DNA of 64,000 nucleotides, taken from contig JAQFVV010001010.1 of assembly GCA_028023455.1 (NCBI GenBank), positions 62,001 through 126,000 of the forward strand, written 5' to 3'. Under the pieces are notes generated by a model that worked only from the letters and a program-made list of their open reading frames with translations, did no database searches and was not told the origin of the DNA. The stretch's first letter is position 1. Each line of letters begins with the position of its first letter. A program made the position numbers and the translations under genes. This DNA comes from Epiperipatus broadwayi. Taxonomy: Eukaryota; Onychophora; Udeonychophora; Euonychophora; Peripatidae. This document shows, one piece after another, positions 37,332 to 51,100 of the stretch.

Positions 37332-38924
37332 ATGGCCATGATTAATGAAGCCACGAGTTGCATAGGACCATCTTACGCGAATGTAGCAAAAAAAAAGCAA
37401 AATCCTGACAGAGAGAGTGAGTTAAACAATAAAATACCGATTCAAAAAATCAATAATGCTAATAAAAACACAATTGAATCGAGATTTCATAGAACTACGT
37501 TAGACGATTTCTTAAAACTTGACATGCTGACTCTAACTTCTGAGGCTCATGGTAACGTTACTAAAGAGAACTGGTCAGATGAAACCCTTAATATTATTAC
37601 GGAAAAATTTAATGCTACATTGCCTAATTCATTGTTCGCTTCGTTTAAACGATTTTTTACAGACCGATCTATAGTTATTGCTGTTACAGATATGAACTGC
37701 TCACTGTACCGTTTTCCGAAAGAACTTCTATTTGAAGCTTTAAGCACTAATGACACGTGGGATACAATTTACAGGATTGCTGATCACCCAAATCCTAGAT
37801 ATATTGTTCTGGAATTTCACAATGCTGAGCAAAAAGACCGATTTAGGAGAAATTTTAAAGTTTTAGACAGATACACTATTATCGTAATTAATCCAAACCG
37901 AGATAGATATATTACTGGCGTGTTAAAGAATGCGTTTTTAGGATATAACATTGATGACTTTCGTCGACTCATTGAACCTTTTGGCATAGCAGTCAGCCTT
38001 CAACCCATGTTACTAAGAAATACACCAGTTCCAGTATACAGTAACAGGTATGAATTTAAAGTGAAACTCCACAAAGGCATTAATCCCAATGAAATTCCCT
38101 CATTAATTACAGATCAAGAAGCCACACTTTTTTTGCAAATACGTAGCCTTAAACCACAATGTTTTCATTGTAAACAATGTGGTCATGTTGTCGATACATG
38201 CCCTAATTTATTGTGCTCTTATTGTAATCAAATTGCAACCTCTGCGCATCAATGCTCGATAGCAAACTCCGGAATAAAAGATCCGGCTAGGAAAAGCACT
38301 AACGTGGAAAATTTCAATTCCTCGAACAATGCTTCACTAAATACAATTGACCACCAGAGAGCTCATGAAGAATTACCCGTTGTGAATGGCATAGATATAA
38401 CAAAACATTGTCATAGCGGACCGTCGGAAATCGATGCCACTTCTAACAAGAAGCAATCGATAAGCCTCCGGAATGAACTAGACGCCATTGCCGTAAATAA
38501 AACCGCAATAGAGATTATGGATGAAGCCTCAAAACCCGATAAACTCAAGACGGATAAGATTGTCAATAATCCCACAGAAAAAAGAAAACCCGGATGCCCT
38601 GTTAGAGTGAAGCGTGGGAGAAAGCCTGCCTCAGGAAAAAATTCCAGTGATAACGAAGAACTTTCTAATTCTGATGAACTGATTAAGAAAGTTAAAACTG
38701 TACATAAAGAAATTCAAGAGTCTAAAACGGATGATGTTGTGGTAGACGTACCAATTGAAGCAAATGAGGTTAGTATACCATCTAGTTTTTCAGATCTTGA
38801 TATAGGATCAGGTATACAACATGATAAATTAACAGAAAACATGTTTTATTCCTGTAGAACTAGAGAAGAAGCTTTAGAACTTGCTAATGATATTCCTTTA
38901 ATTACTTTTTTTAATATAGAGTAA
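37332..38924 (+). CDS. LINE E2 ORF1 protein (RNA-binding, two zinc knuckles, basic tail)
   Basis: A complete 530-codon frame homologous to E1 ORF1 from about residue 55 onward (shared words include CSLYRFPK, ITGVLKN and ITDQEATL). A CCHC knuckle CFHCKQCGHVVDTC lies at residues 277-290. A second Cys/His cluster CSYCNQIATSAHQC follows at 295-308. The tail has NKTAIEIMDEA, then KRKPGCPVRVKRGRK, an altered AT-hook-like basic stretch (the Arg of GRP is Cys). The role is RNA packaging in the retrotransposition complex, known for the family and not shown here. The frame is open throughout, so loss of ORF2 is recent. Confidence 0.88.
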   Translation: MAMINEATSCIGPSYANVAKKKQNPDRESELNNKIPIQKINNANKNTIESRFHRTTLDDFLKLDMLTLTSEAHGNVTKENWSDETLNIITEKFNATLPNSLFASFKRFFTDRSIVIAVTDMNCSLYRFPKELLFEALSTNDTWDTIYRIADHPNPRYIVLEFHNAEQKDRFRRNFKVLDRYTIIVINPNRDRYITGVLKNAFLGYNIDDFRRLIEPFGIAVSLQPMLLRNTPVPVYSNRYEFKVKLHKGINPNEIPSLITDQEATLFLQIRSLKPQCFHCKQCGHVVDTCPNLLCSYCNQIATSAHQCSIANSGIKDPARKSTNVENFNSSNNASLNTIDHQRAHEELPVVNGIDITKHCHSGPSEIDATSNKKQSISLRNELDAIAVNKTAIEIMDEASKPDKLKTDKIVNNPTEKRKPGCPVRVKRGRKPASGKNSSDNEELSNSDELIKKVKTVHKEIQESKTDDVVVDVPIEANEVSIPSSFSDLDIGSGIQHDKLTENMFYSCRTREEALELANDIPLITFFNIE

Positions 38925-39189
38925 ACTAATATACAGCGCTGTCTATCTTGTGAGATTGTGGGTGTATAATTACATACATACTTCCTTTGAGTAGTTTGTT
39001 TTTTATAGCATAAATAAGTGAAAAGATAGTTACATATATAAATACAGAATAGGATAACAACAATCTAATATATATCACACTATAGAGCTTAACTTGAATA
39101 TATTCCTGTTAAGTGTAAATCATAATATATATTTATATACGTTTTTTTTTGTTTTGTTTTTTTAAAGTTAAATCTAAACTCACCCAAGC

Positions 39190-42100
39190 ATGCATATAAA
39201 TATCGGAGCTCTTAACATCAGAGGCTTGAATTCTGATCAGAAAATCCATCAATTAATTAAATGGTGTGATGTAGTCCAGCCACACATACTTGGCCTGTCA
39301 GAAACAAAAATATATTGCAACTCAGTTATAGATCCTTCGAATTATCTACATAATCGAGACTTCTCAATTTTTTCAAAAACATCCCTTATGCCATCTGCAG
39401 GCATGGGTATTATAATATCTAAAACTTGTCCATTCAGATCATTTAAAATTCTATATCTTGATGCACATATACTAATTATCTCATTCCATCACAAAGCTTT
39501 AGTTTTAAACATTATATTTGCATATATACCTCCAGGGCCAACAATAATAAATAGATTAATATTAACAGTTAATTCAATCCTAGCATCCTCTCCCTATCCA
39601 TGTCTACTATTGGGTGATTTTAATATGTCCTACAGTAAATTTGTATCTAAGTGGTTATATAAGTTTGCTTTCCCTCTTATGAGTGGAGAGGGATTTTTAC
39701 CAAATGATTCTATATCATTCTACAATGGTAGACACTCCTCACTAATTGATCTAATATTCTATTCCCCGATACTGCACTATTTAATTAGGCCATCTCTAAA
39801 AAACTCAACATTATCTGACCATTCAGCATTGTTTGTGGTTCTAGATCTGGATCTCACATATAGAAAAGTACTGTCAGCTGGAAAGACAATAAGAGTATTA
39901 CTCCCTAGCAGAACTAATGAATTTTTATTTTCACAAATCTATATAGAGCTTTTTAAAATGGATAAAATGGAGTTAGACCCTGCACAAACCTGGTTAGCAT
40001 TTGTAAATGTTCTCTCCTTTAATATTGATCACTTAACCCGTACATCCACACCTCCTACTAAACTATTAGCACTTGCAGATGACATGCATAAAAAAATTAT
40101 TCATTACCAGGCCACTGAAAACAACTGCAGTAAAATAGCTGCCATTAAAAACTTATACAACAAAACCTGTGATACTCTGAAGGAATACATACTAATTAAA
40201 AAAAAAGGCTTTTTCTGGATCACACACATTCATTCTCTAGACATTTTATCCGCTGGGCATTAGGCCATCCCCCCAAAAAAAAAATACCTACAGCAATTAG
40301 AATCAATAATGAAATAATTGCAGGTGACAGCATGCTAACTCCATTATATGAGTTTTTTAAAAATAGTCTGCAAAACAATAATTTGTTTTGTCCTGCCCCT
40401 TTATTTCTGGGAAACACAGAGGATGAGGATATTTTTACAATAAATGATTTCACCAAAAAAATTTCCAACATCCCAAACACTTGTCACCCGGGTATTCATG
40501 GAATTCCAAAATTTGTCTATGAACACCTAAGCTTTTTTACTACTACTTATTTAACGAATCTAGCCAATTTATTATCTAGACAAATCCATCATATACCGGG
40601 TTTGTATCCAATAATGCTTGTGCCTTTTCTTAAGAAATCTGAAGATATCACTACAGTTAAAAATATACGTCCTATATCCATGAGTCCACTGGGCATCAAG
40701 ATTCTTGAATCAGTAATCAAGGATAAACTTGAACCCTTTATCTTACCTACAATAGCCAAAATGCAATTTGCAAAGAAGGGAGCCTCTACTGGTTTAGCTG
40801 CAATTGTTTTTAAGTCAGTTGTGGAGACTGTTAGAAAATCGGAAAAAATATAGCCCTATTGCCATTCAATTGGATATTAAAAAAGCATTTGACTCAATTC
40901 CAATAGACCAACTCATAAACCTCTTAAAAATGTTGTCTGTTCCCAAATCATTGGTCTATATACTTACTAATCTATTGACAAATAGAGAAATCCATGTGTC
41001 AATGAATGGAAAATACTCACCAGGGTTTAAACCTCATTGCTCTATCCCTCAGGGATCCCCACTTAGTGCCTTACTGTTTATAGTGTACATAAATCCCCTC
41101 CTTAAAATGATTGAAGAAGGGATACCTGGTATTTTTGTCACACAATTTAAAAGTAACATTTCATATGTTGCTTATATGGATGACATTATCATTTTTCTAT
41201 CATCACAAAAACATGTTCCCAAACTATTACAAATTTTAGACCAATATTCACGGGAATATAAACTAGAATTCAATTTAGACAAGACATTTAGTTGGCAGAT
41301 ATATACAGGCAAACTAATACAATCTATCTTTAAGGGAAGCCCTGCCTCATTCCTCGGGTTTCCCTTCCACCTTAGTAATACTGGAATGAGGACAAAAATA
41401 CAGAATTCTCTTAAAGAAAAAATAGAAAAAATTATATGTTCCCTTTCTAAGTCATATCTTTCAGTTTACTCTAAAATCACATTGTTTAATATGCTGATTA
41501 TGACAAGAATTACTTACTTTAGCCCTATAATCATTTTCACTAAAGCCTTCACTTCACATGTTTACTCCATGCTCAAAAAACTTTTATGGGGCAGATGCAT
41601 TGCCTCCATCTCCATTAAAAAATTACAAAATCCATTAATTCATAATGGGCTAGGACTACACTCAATAAACATATTTAAAATACAAAAAACATTTAATCTG
41701 ATTACCTCTTTGTCAAATCTATTTAATCAGATTGCTACAACCTTAAAAATTACACCTACGGATAGACCGCCCCCTGGTACTGGTTATTGGGCTGAACTAA
41801 TAAAACCACTATTGAGCATGGATAAACTTACCTTCTGTCCCCCTACAGATAAGTACAAATATTGGCAAACATATCTATTAATAAACCAAACAACACTTAA
41901 TAGTCAAAGCAAACCCATTTTGGGTCTAAAATCGCCAACTTGTTAGAAGATTTAGATTCTGGAAGCTTGAGCCAAAATATTTTGATTTTCTAATAAAGCT
42001 TAATTTAGGATCATTACCATCACTTTATTTTTATAAATATAGAAGAAATTGTATTAATATAGATGCTTTTTGCCCCCTTTGTAAAAAAGATTTTGAAAAT

Positions 42101-42427
42101 CAAGAACATATATTCTATGATTGTCAGTGTTATGATAATATACGCATTGCTCTTCCCAACCTATTTAACAATTCTTTATTTAATATTGCATATCTTTTTA
42201 AAACTTTCTCAATAGGAATTTTTGCTAGAATTAGAGCTAGTACATTCATCTTGTATGCTTTATGGTGCACTAGATGCATATTTATATATAACAATAATCC
42301 TAGAAGACATCCTAATACATTTTGGATTAAGCTGGAGGGTTTTAGGGAAAGAGACAGAAAGCTTGCCCCCTTTAACATTTTTCATGACACCTGGTCCTTA
42401 ATGCGTCAACAACTGAGACAGTGCTAA
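39190..42427 (+). pseudogene. LINE E2 ORF2 (APE endonuclease, RT, zinc finger), frameshifted
   Basis: The endonuclease (39190-40200) is intact: LNIRGLN, SETK, LLGDFNMSY and LSDHSAL. Frame changes follow: in the A-run near 40203-40210, near 40845 (A-run before YSPIAIQLD), and near 41930 (after LGLK). RT has LDIKKAFDS, QGSPLSALL and YMDD at 41173. The last block (about 41938-42427) reads NRQLVRRFRFWKLEPKYFDF, then the finger CPLCKKDFENQEHIFYDC and a WCTRCIF..NNPRRHP tail that is strongly conserved with E1 and E3. Several breaks sit in or next to A-runs, so some could be assembly errors. All catalytic residues that I can check are kept. Confidence 0.85.
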
Positions 42428-42454
42428 GGTGATATTACCTAGTTACAACAAAAG

Positions 42455-43200
42455 CGTTATCATTTATGTATGTATATAATCTTAAAAGCCTTTGAAAGGA
42501 AAAAAATTTTGAATTAGATACTAAAGAACTATATAACATTATGTAACCCATATTAATTTGTTACCACCTTTTTGCTCCTTTAATATATGAAATCAAAATT
42601 AATTATGTAACCTGTATATACTACCTAATCAGTTATATGTAACCATATCGATTGTAAAAGTATTAAGTAACCTATGATCTTTGTTAAAATGCAACTATGT
42701 AATCTGGTCTCTTAATATTTGTAATCATAATCAATTTTTATATGTGTCCATATGGATGTAATCTTTTGATGTTACCTATGATCTTTGTAATTGCTACAAA
42801 AGCCTTTTCATTTATTATGTAGATAATATTGAATACCTATAAAAAAAAAAGAGAATTAGATACTGAAAAACTATATTACATATGTAATCTGTATTGATTT
42901 ATATGACCTTTTTTTTTCTTAATATACATAATCACTACTAATTTTTATGTTACCTTGTATATACTTCCAAATCGGTTATATATAACCATATTGATGTATA
43001 TGTATGTTGTAACCTATGATCTTTGTAAATGTGTAACCATGTAATTTTTTTTTCTTTGAATATATGTAATCATAATTATTATTTTTACCTTGTATATACT
43101 CCCTCATGAATAATATGTAACCATATTGATGTAAACTTATGTTGTAACATATGATCTTGTAAATATGTAACTTTTGGAAATCAATAAAGTTCCTTTGAAA
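42455..43200 (+). repeat. E2 3' UTR tandem duplication, about 340-bp unit
   Basis: The 3' UTR holds two diverged copies of a unit of roughly 340 bp; GAATTAGATACT recurs near 42511 and 42852. Inside it a module of about 80 bp, with CCTTGTATATACT or a variant, TAACCATAT.GATTG or a variant, and CCTATGATCTTTGT, recurs at 42606-42684, 42949-43026 and 43085-43160, plus a partial copy near 42743-42799. Repeated 3' UTRs in LINEs may act in RT recognition, but that is inference. Confidence 0.75.
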
Positions 43201-43204
43201 TGTA

Positions 43205-43205
<1 letters not shown>

Positions 43206-43296
<91 letters not shown>

Positions 43297-43297
43297 T

Positions 43298-43345
<48 letters not shown>
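43206..43345. repeat. (TAA)n microsatellite between E2 and the minus-strand LINE
   Basis: About 46 TAA units with one small break near 43297. It forms the tail of E2 and directly abuts the 3' end of the minus-strand element. Confidence 0.98.
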
Positions 43346-43548
43346 CAATTTCAATTCAATTTCAATTTCAATTTATTCTATGAAATAAAACAAAGTACAT
43401 CACAAATATTTAAAAACTCCAAACAAGAAAAATCTTGTGTGTGGAATTTACATGTAAAAATAAATTAAATAAAAATACAATTAAAAACTCAAAAGAACAG
43501 TTTAGGAAATAAATAAAATTAATTAAATAAATAAAATAAATGCCAAAA

Positions 43549-46361
43549 TTAATACATACTACATAACCATTGATACAAATATTTTTTGAATGATATATAA
43601 GAAATATTATTCAGATCAATTGAACATTCATATACAAATTTATTAAACAACTTTGACCCAGAATAAACATATTGTCTTCTACTAGATTCCTTAAAAAATT
43701 TTGGTAAAGGTAATTGAAATTTATTAGAAAGACGAGTATTTAGAACATAAACTCTAGAATTCAGAAAAGGTTTAGCACAAAAAATATCAAAAATAACTCT
43801 ATATTGATATAAGTGATTTACATCAAATAAACCAAATGCAATATAAATATCTTGAACAAAAGAGGAACGAGATCTACCAAAGATAATGTACAAAGTATAA
43901 TTTTGCAAAACACGCAAAAAAGATAAAATATGTGGAGAAGCATTATCCCAAATAATGATATTATAAGATAAAATACTCTGATAACAGGCAATGTAAATAA
44001 AAATGAGAGCAGACCTAGGAAGAAATTTAACTAAATAATAAAACATATAGTTTAAATTATGTAACCAGTTGACAAAGATAGGTAATGTGATTTGTCCAGG
44101 ACAATCTGGAGTCAATATATATTCCCAAATAACAATAATTATCTACCAAAGGAATATTCTCACAAGTACATATACTATTATAATGCAAAATATACTTACA
44201 GCAAATTTTAATCTTAAGAGAAAAAAAGTACGCTTGTAAGAAAAAAGAATAGCTTTTGTTTTATCTAAATTGACCAACAATGAATTATATGCCAACCATT
44301 TACCAATTGAGTCCAAATCCTCATTCACTAATTTTTCAAGAAGATTATAAGAAACAGCATTGCAAGATAAAGCAATATCATCAGCAAAACCAAAAATCTT
44401 AGAATGTAACTTCAATGAAAATAAATCATTAATATAAATTAAAAACAATAGAGGACCAAGTACTGAACCTTGCGGAACTCCAGAATTAATCAAGACAACA
44501 TCACTGATAGTACCATAAATATTAGTAAACTGTTTCCTATCATTTAAATAACTCTCCAACCAACTACCAATAGATCCATGAAAACCATACAAGTAGCAAC
44601 GCTTAATCAAAATATTATGATTAACAGAATCAAATGCTTTAGATAAATCAAGATAAATAGCCAATGTTTTAAGTTCCTGATCCAATGAAGATGTTAAATA
44701 CTGAACTTGATGTTTTAAAGCATCTAATGTACTTCTGCCAGGAAGAAAACCATGTTGATAGTCAGATAAAATTTTATTTTTAAACAGAAATGACAACATT
44801 TGATCCCTAACAATCATTTCCAATAATTTAGAAAAAACAGAAATAATAGCAATTGGCCTATAATTGACCATAAGAGTAGAATCACCCTTTTTATAAACAG
44901 GAGTAATAACATTAACTTTCAGACATTCTGGAAATGATCCAGACTGCAAAGATAAATTAAATAAATGAACTAAAACAGGCAAAAATGCAACCTTATTTTC
45001 TTTAAGCATCTTAGGTGTTATACCATCTAGTCCAAAAGAAGTGACATTTTTTAAACTATCAATTGCTACAGACAACTGAGATTCAGAAACATCAGAATAT
45101 AAAAAAGAATTCAAACTTGAATAAGAAGACAAAATCTGCTCAGGCACATCATGCATCGATAAATTTACAAAATACTCATTAAACCGATCAGCTAAATATT
45201 TTTCATTATTCTGTAACTCAATTAAACTTTCATTATATTTAATACGATCAGGAGAAGATTTTTTAACAAAGAATTTATTGTTCTCCATTTCAAAGAAACA
45301 TTTTTATCATTAAGAAATTCTTGATAATATCTAAACTTCAACTTTCTAATATCAGACTTAATTTCAACATTAAGTTTTTTTAAAACATCTGATGATCCAT
45401 CCAAAGATTTTAACACATTTCTCTGATTAATTTTACATACCAGCGCATCTGTCACCCAAAGAGATCTTCTTCTATTCTTACTTGTCAATTTTAAATGAAA
45501 CTTTGCTTTAGCAATTAAATCTAAACAAATAGCTTGGAACCCCAAAAATGCATCATTTACATTATCTATCATAAAAATCTCACCCCAATTCTGAACAGAT
45601 AATAAATAATTCAATTTAGAAAAAGATAATTTCTCAACATATGCACAAACATTAATATTATCCATACAATTCAATATTTTTAATTCAGTAGCAAAATGAT
45701 CTGTAAGAAATAATTTAGAAAGAGACGAATCAGAAAATAAACTGCGGCTTAATCTAACAAAAATATGATCTAAAAGAGATTGAGATATAGGAGTTATATG
45801 CGTAGGTGAAAAAAGCGTTTGACTAAATCCATAGCTATAAAGTAAATTTAAATAATCTATAGTAGACTTACAAGCATTATTTAACAAATCAATATTTAGA
45901 TCACCCATTAAAACAGCAGATTCTGAACCCAAATCTAATAACAAAGAATCAAGTTCAGTAACAAAATCCAAAACTTTACTTGTACATGATCTATATATAG
46001 CCAAAATAGAAAGCACACATTTAGGGAGTCTCAAAGTTAATAAAATACATTCTGCAGTATTAAATGTTGGAATATTGAAAGAAAAGTCTAAACCGGTTTT
46101 TATAAAAACCATAACACCACCAGATCGTAAATGCATACGAGGAGAAAGTATACTCGTATAGCCATTCAAACTATATAAATTTTGTTCTTGTAAAGAAATC
46201 CAAGTTTCCGTTAAAATAATTATATCAAAATGAAATAAAGGAAAATTATTTAAATAAACTACAAGTTCATCAAAATGACATCTAATGCTACGTATATTTA
46301 AATGAAATAATTTAAGTGAAGCAAAATCTTTTTCCTGAGAAATCAAATCAGAATTTATCAT
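43549..46361 (-). pseudogene. ORF2 of minus-strand LINE (APE endonuclease, RT), two homopolymer frameshifts
   Basis: The endonuclease part (46361 to about 45265) has LFHLNIRSI, LTETW, LMGDLNID and a TDHFATE-type end in place of SDH. RT (about 45260-44228) has GLDGITPKML, YRPIAIISVFSK, LDLSKAFDSV, GVPQGSVLGPLLF and FADDIAL at 44388-44368. The last part (about 44227-43549) is the C-terminal domain ending YLYQWLCSMY. Only two frame changes are seen, one in a run of six A (minus strand) near 45260 and one in a run of seven T near 44225. Both could be real or could be homopolymer length errors in the assembly. With one base corrected at each run the frame would be open, so the element is young. 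Confidence 0.88.
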
Positions 46362-46373
46362 GATAAATAAATT

Positions 46374-47279
46374 TCAGAATGACTCCAAATCACTTTCATT
46401 TCTAATTAAAATACGAGGAGAATTATAATCTTTTCTCACATACACTGATCCATTATGAATGAATGCAAAACCTTGACCAGAACGTAACTTCTGTTTTGCC
46501 AACCATAAAAGCCTTCTATTGAATGGAGTCAAACGCTGATTAATATAAATACGTTTGTTATTATTAACCCCAGGCAAAATTTGAGAAACTGTTAAAACAG
46601 ATTTTTTTATTATTAAAAACTGTATGGCAGAATTTCGTGATTTAAAACGAGCTACAATAAAACCTGGAGCTCCTGATTTATTTTTTGTACGAAAAACGTT
46701 TTCCAAATCTATAGCGACATCTGAAACACCGAGCTTCTCCGCCACGTTAGTTAAAATTAACGGCAAATTTTCATTTTCTTGAAAAGGCAAACCCTGTATT
46801 TCAACTTCATGATCCAGATTAAATCGTTCCATAGAATGTAATTTATCTTTCAATAACAAAATCTCATTCTCATTTGAAGTACAAGAATTAGAAAGACGAA
46901 TTATTTCTTGATTATTCCGATCCACATTTTCACGCAAAGAAATAACTTCTGTCCGCAAATTAGCAACTGCTTGAGATAACTCTGAAATTGTGTTGTGTAT
47001 CACCGGCAATAATTTTAATTTATCCAAAATTTCCTCCAAAATTAAATCAGGTGAATTTTTAGCAGTCATAGATGAATCCAAAACATCACTAGCCTTAGAA
47101 AAACTAACTCTACAAGCAGCACACCTCCATTCTTGCTTCTTTTTTATAGACATTCTTCGGTAAGTAGTATCACTCAACGATGCACATGCAAAGTGCATAC
47201 CGGACGTACAACCAAAGCAGAATACGAAATTACCATTTTTTGGTAAAAGTTCTTTACAAATAGAACATGAATCCATCAT
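46374..47279 (-). CDS. ORF1 protein of minus-strand LINE (PHD finger, coiled coil, RRM-like)
   Basis: A complete 301-codon frame. Residues 5-56 hold a C4HC3 PHD finger: C5, C8, C21, C24, H29, C32, C53, C56. Residues about 75-155 have heptad-like Leu/Ile/Val spacing (LRTEVISLRENVDRNNQEI), so a coiled coil is likely. An RRM-like domain follows (VEIQGLPFQENENLPLIL to APGFIVARFKSRN), then a basic C-terminal domain (NKRIYINQRLTPFNRRLLW). This layout is known for ORF1 proteins of CR1/Jockey-group elements, which bind element RNA as multimers. The PHD finger might read a histone tail, but no target can be inferred from sequence. The stop lies 12 bp before the ORF2 start. No break is visible. Confidence 0.9.
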   Translation of the reverse strand: MMDSCSICKELLPKNGNFVFCFGCTSGMHFACASLSDTTYRRMSIKKKQEWRCAACRVSFSKASDVLDSSMTAKNSPDLILEEILDKLKLLPVIHNTISELSQAVANLRTEVISLRENVDRNNQEIIRLSNSCTSNENEILLLKDKLHSMERFNLDHEVEIQGLPFQENENLPLILTNVAEKLGVSDVAIDLENVFRTKNKSGAPGFIVARFKSRNSAIQFLIIKKSVLTVSQILPGVNNNKRIYINQRLTPFNRRLLWLAKQKLRSGQGFAFIHNGSVYVRKDYNSPRILIRNESDLESF

Positions 47280-47334
47280 TAAAAATTTAAAAAATCAAGA
47301 GAACAAGTAAACACGTCTTTACACTAGAAAACCG

Positions 47335-48033
<699 letters not shown>

Positions 48034-48154
48034 TAAAATGGTCTTTTCTAATTAGTCAATATGAGTTTTTTCTTGCATCTATTATTGATTATTTTTTATA
48101 TACAATTACAAACTGATATAGACTTGTATAATATATAGAATAAACACACACTAA

Positions 48155-51100
48155 ATGAAACATAATATAGGAGTTTTTAATGTCAGAGAGTTAAACTCTC
48201 TTGAAAAAATTGATCTTCTTACTAAATGGTATGACTTTGTTAAACCACACATACTCGGAGTTATAGAAACAAAAATTTACAGTGGATCGCAAATTAATCC
48301 ATCAAATAAACTAAATAGCAAAGGATTTACAGCTTTTTCAAATACATCTGACACACCATCAGCAGGAAAAGGAATCATCGTCGATAAAAACTGCCCATTC
48401 AACTCTTTTAAAATATTATATATTGATGCGTACATACTAATTATCAATTTTTACCACAAAACTATAACCCTAAACATTGCAATTGTATATATCCATCCAG
48501 GCCCCATCATCATAAATAGATTAATCCTAGTTCTGAACTCCAAATTTGTGAACACAGCACATTCAGTATTACTTATAGGGGACTTTAACATGTCATACGA
48601 AAAATTTACCAATAAATGGCTTCATCATCTGTCATTTCCCATGATGAGTGGGAGAGGATTTCTGCCAGAGAGAGTTGTATCATTTAATAATGAAAGATTT
48701 TCATCATTGATTGATCTAGTCTTCTATATCCCATCATTGCAAAACATAATGAACATTTTTCTAAAGAATTCCCCTCTATCTGATCATGCCGCAGTCATAG
48801 TATCTCTGGAACTTAATTTCAATATCAGATCAACAATAATTGCTGGAAAAACCATCAGGACCCAGTCCAAGCATGGCACGCATTTGTCAATATATAATCA
48901 TTTAATATTAACCATCTTACCAGGACCACCCCATCCCCAACTAAACTTTTAAACCTTATGGATGACACTTATAAAAAAAATATTACAACATCACAATCTA
49001 ACTATGATCGCCCCAGATTAATAGCATTAAAAAAAAAACATATCAATCAATTTCAGAACAGCTTAAAGAATATACTGCCACAAAAAAAGGAAAAGTATAC
49101 TTAAACAAGCCTCACATTTTAACCAGAAATTACATCAGATGGGCATTAGGTCACCCCTCTCCAGTTTGAGTATCATCAGCCATAAAAATACAATCACATA
49201 CTGTTTGTGGAGATTTCATGTTGGAGCAATTATTTACATTTTTTAAAGATAAATTTCAAAAAAATCCTCCCTTAGATTCATCACAGCTTTTATACAGTAG
49301 AGCAGAAAAAGAAATTCAATTTGCTTTTAATGATTTTGTACAAAAAAATAGTCAACACCAGATTCATGCCATCCTGGAATAGATGGGATTCCCAAGTTCA
49401 TATATTCTCATCTTAATAAAATTACAGCTCAGTATATGGCTAACCTTACAAATTTTTAAACTAAAGACATATATAGAATACCAGGTCTTTATCAAATATC
49501 GATTGTACCCTTTATGAAAAAAAAAGAAATGGTTTCATCAATAAAAAACTTATGTCCAATTTCAATATCCTCCCTTGGAATAAAAATTATAGAATCTTAA
49601 AGACAAAATAGAGCCATATATTATACCTAAACTTTCAAAAATGCAATTTGCTAAAAAGGAATCTTCAACTGGACAAGCAGCTTTTTTATTCAAATCAACT
49701 ATAGAAACAATAAAAAACAACAAAAAATACAAACCTATAGTTGTTCAACTAGACATAGAAGCAGCATTTGACACAATACCAATAAATACACTACTGAAAA
49801 CTCTAGAACAATACACAGTACCAAAAGCCTACCTAAGTTGACTTGCTAACCTATTAATAAACCATGAAATATACATTACTCTAAATGGAAAAACTTCACC
49901 ACCAATAGTAACACATCAATCCATTCCACAAGGATCACCTCTTAGTGCCTTGTTATTTACTGCCTACATAAACCCCCTAACTAAAATCATAGAGAATGAA
50001 TTACCTGGAATTTATGTACCCTGCTTAAATACTAACATCTCATATATAGCTTACATGGATGATCTTGCAATTTTTTTGACATCTCAAAAACACATTCCCA
50101 ACTTCTAAAGATACTTTCCAATTATACAAATGAATCTAAATTAACATTTAACATGGCTGGAAAATTTTCACTGGCAGCAGTATAACAAAACACTTTAAAG
50201 GTAAACCTAATCCATTTCTTGGTTTCAATTTCTATCTGCATCATTCACTAATGAGACTACTCATACAAAAAAATCTTGTAAATAAAGTAGAAAGTATAGT
50301 CAATTCACTAACAAAAACCTATCTTTCACTGTACACAAAGATAGCACTTTTTAATATGTTAATCATGATAAAAATCACATATTACACTCCAACAATACTT
50401 TATACTAAGGCATTCACTAATAAAATAGACTCACTTTGTAGAAAACTCTTGTGGGGGAAAAAGTAATCTCAATATCAGTAAAACAGCTAAGAAATTCACT
50501 CTCACAAAATGGTCTGGGACTTCATTCAATTTACACCTTCAGAATCCAAAAAACACTAAACATAATCTCTGCATGTGCACAAAAATTCCCAAATATACAA
50601 ATAGCCTGTAAAATCACCCCCATAGATAAACCACCTCCATTACAAGGATTCCTGAAGACACTACTTACACCATTACTATCTATAAAAAACTTGAATTTTA
50701 ATTTACCTCAAAATAAATTTAAGTACTGGGAAATACATTTGCTTTTACACCCATCACAAATTGATGAAAAAACTGTACTTAATATCACCAATAGACAACT
50801 ATGCCGTAAATTTAAATTCTGGTCACTTGAACCAAAATATTTTGATTTTCTTCTTAAAATTAACCTTGACTCTCTACTGACACAGCATTTTTTGAAATAT
50901 AGAAGGAACTGTCAAAATGTAGACAATTTATGTAACCTCTGCCACAGAGACTCAGAAACACAGGATCATATTTTTTTCTCATGTCTAGGACTAAATAGCA
51001 TCCATTCAATAATAAATACACTATTAAAAAATAAAAGAATAAATATGGAATGCCTATTTGCCTCATTCATAAAAGGAGTTTTTGCTGAAATAAGAATCAG

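Larger units (their letters stand above)
37118..43205 (+). mobile_element. non-LTR retrotransposon E2 (Tx1/L1-like, TAA-tailed)
   Basis: Second element of the same architecture and strand, starting straight after the TAA tail of E1. The 5' UTR is about 210 bp, ORF1 37332-38924, ORF2 39190-42427 with frameshifts, and a long 3' UTR (42428-43200) contains a tandem duplication. It ends CAATAAAGTTCCTTTGAAA and then a long (TAA)n. Its proteins are related to E1 but far from identical, so E2 is a distinct lineage and not a recent copy of E1. Confidence 0.85.
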
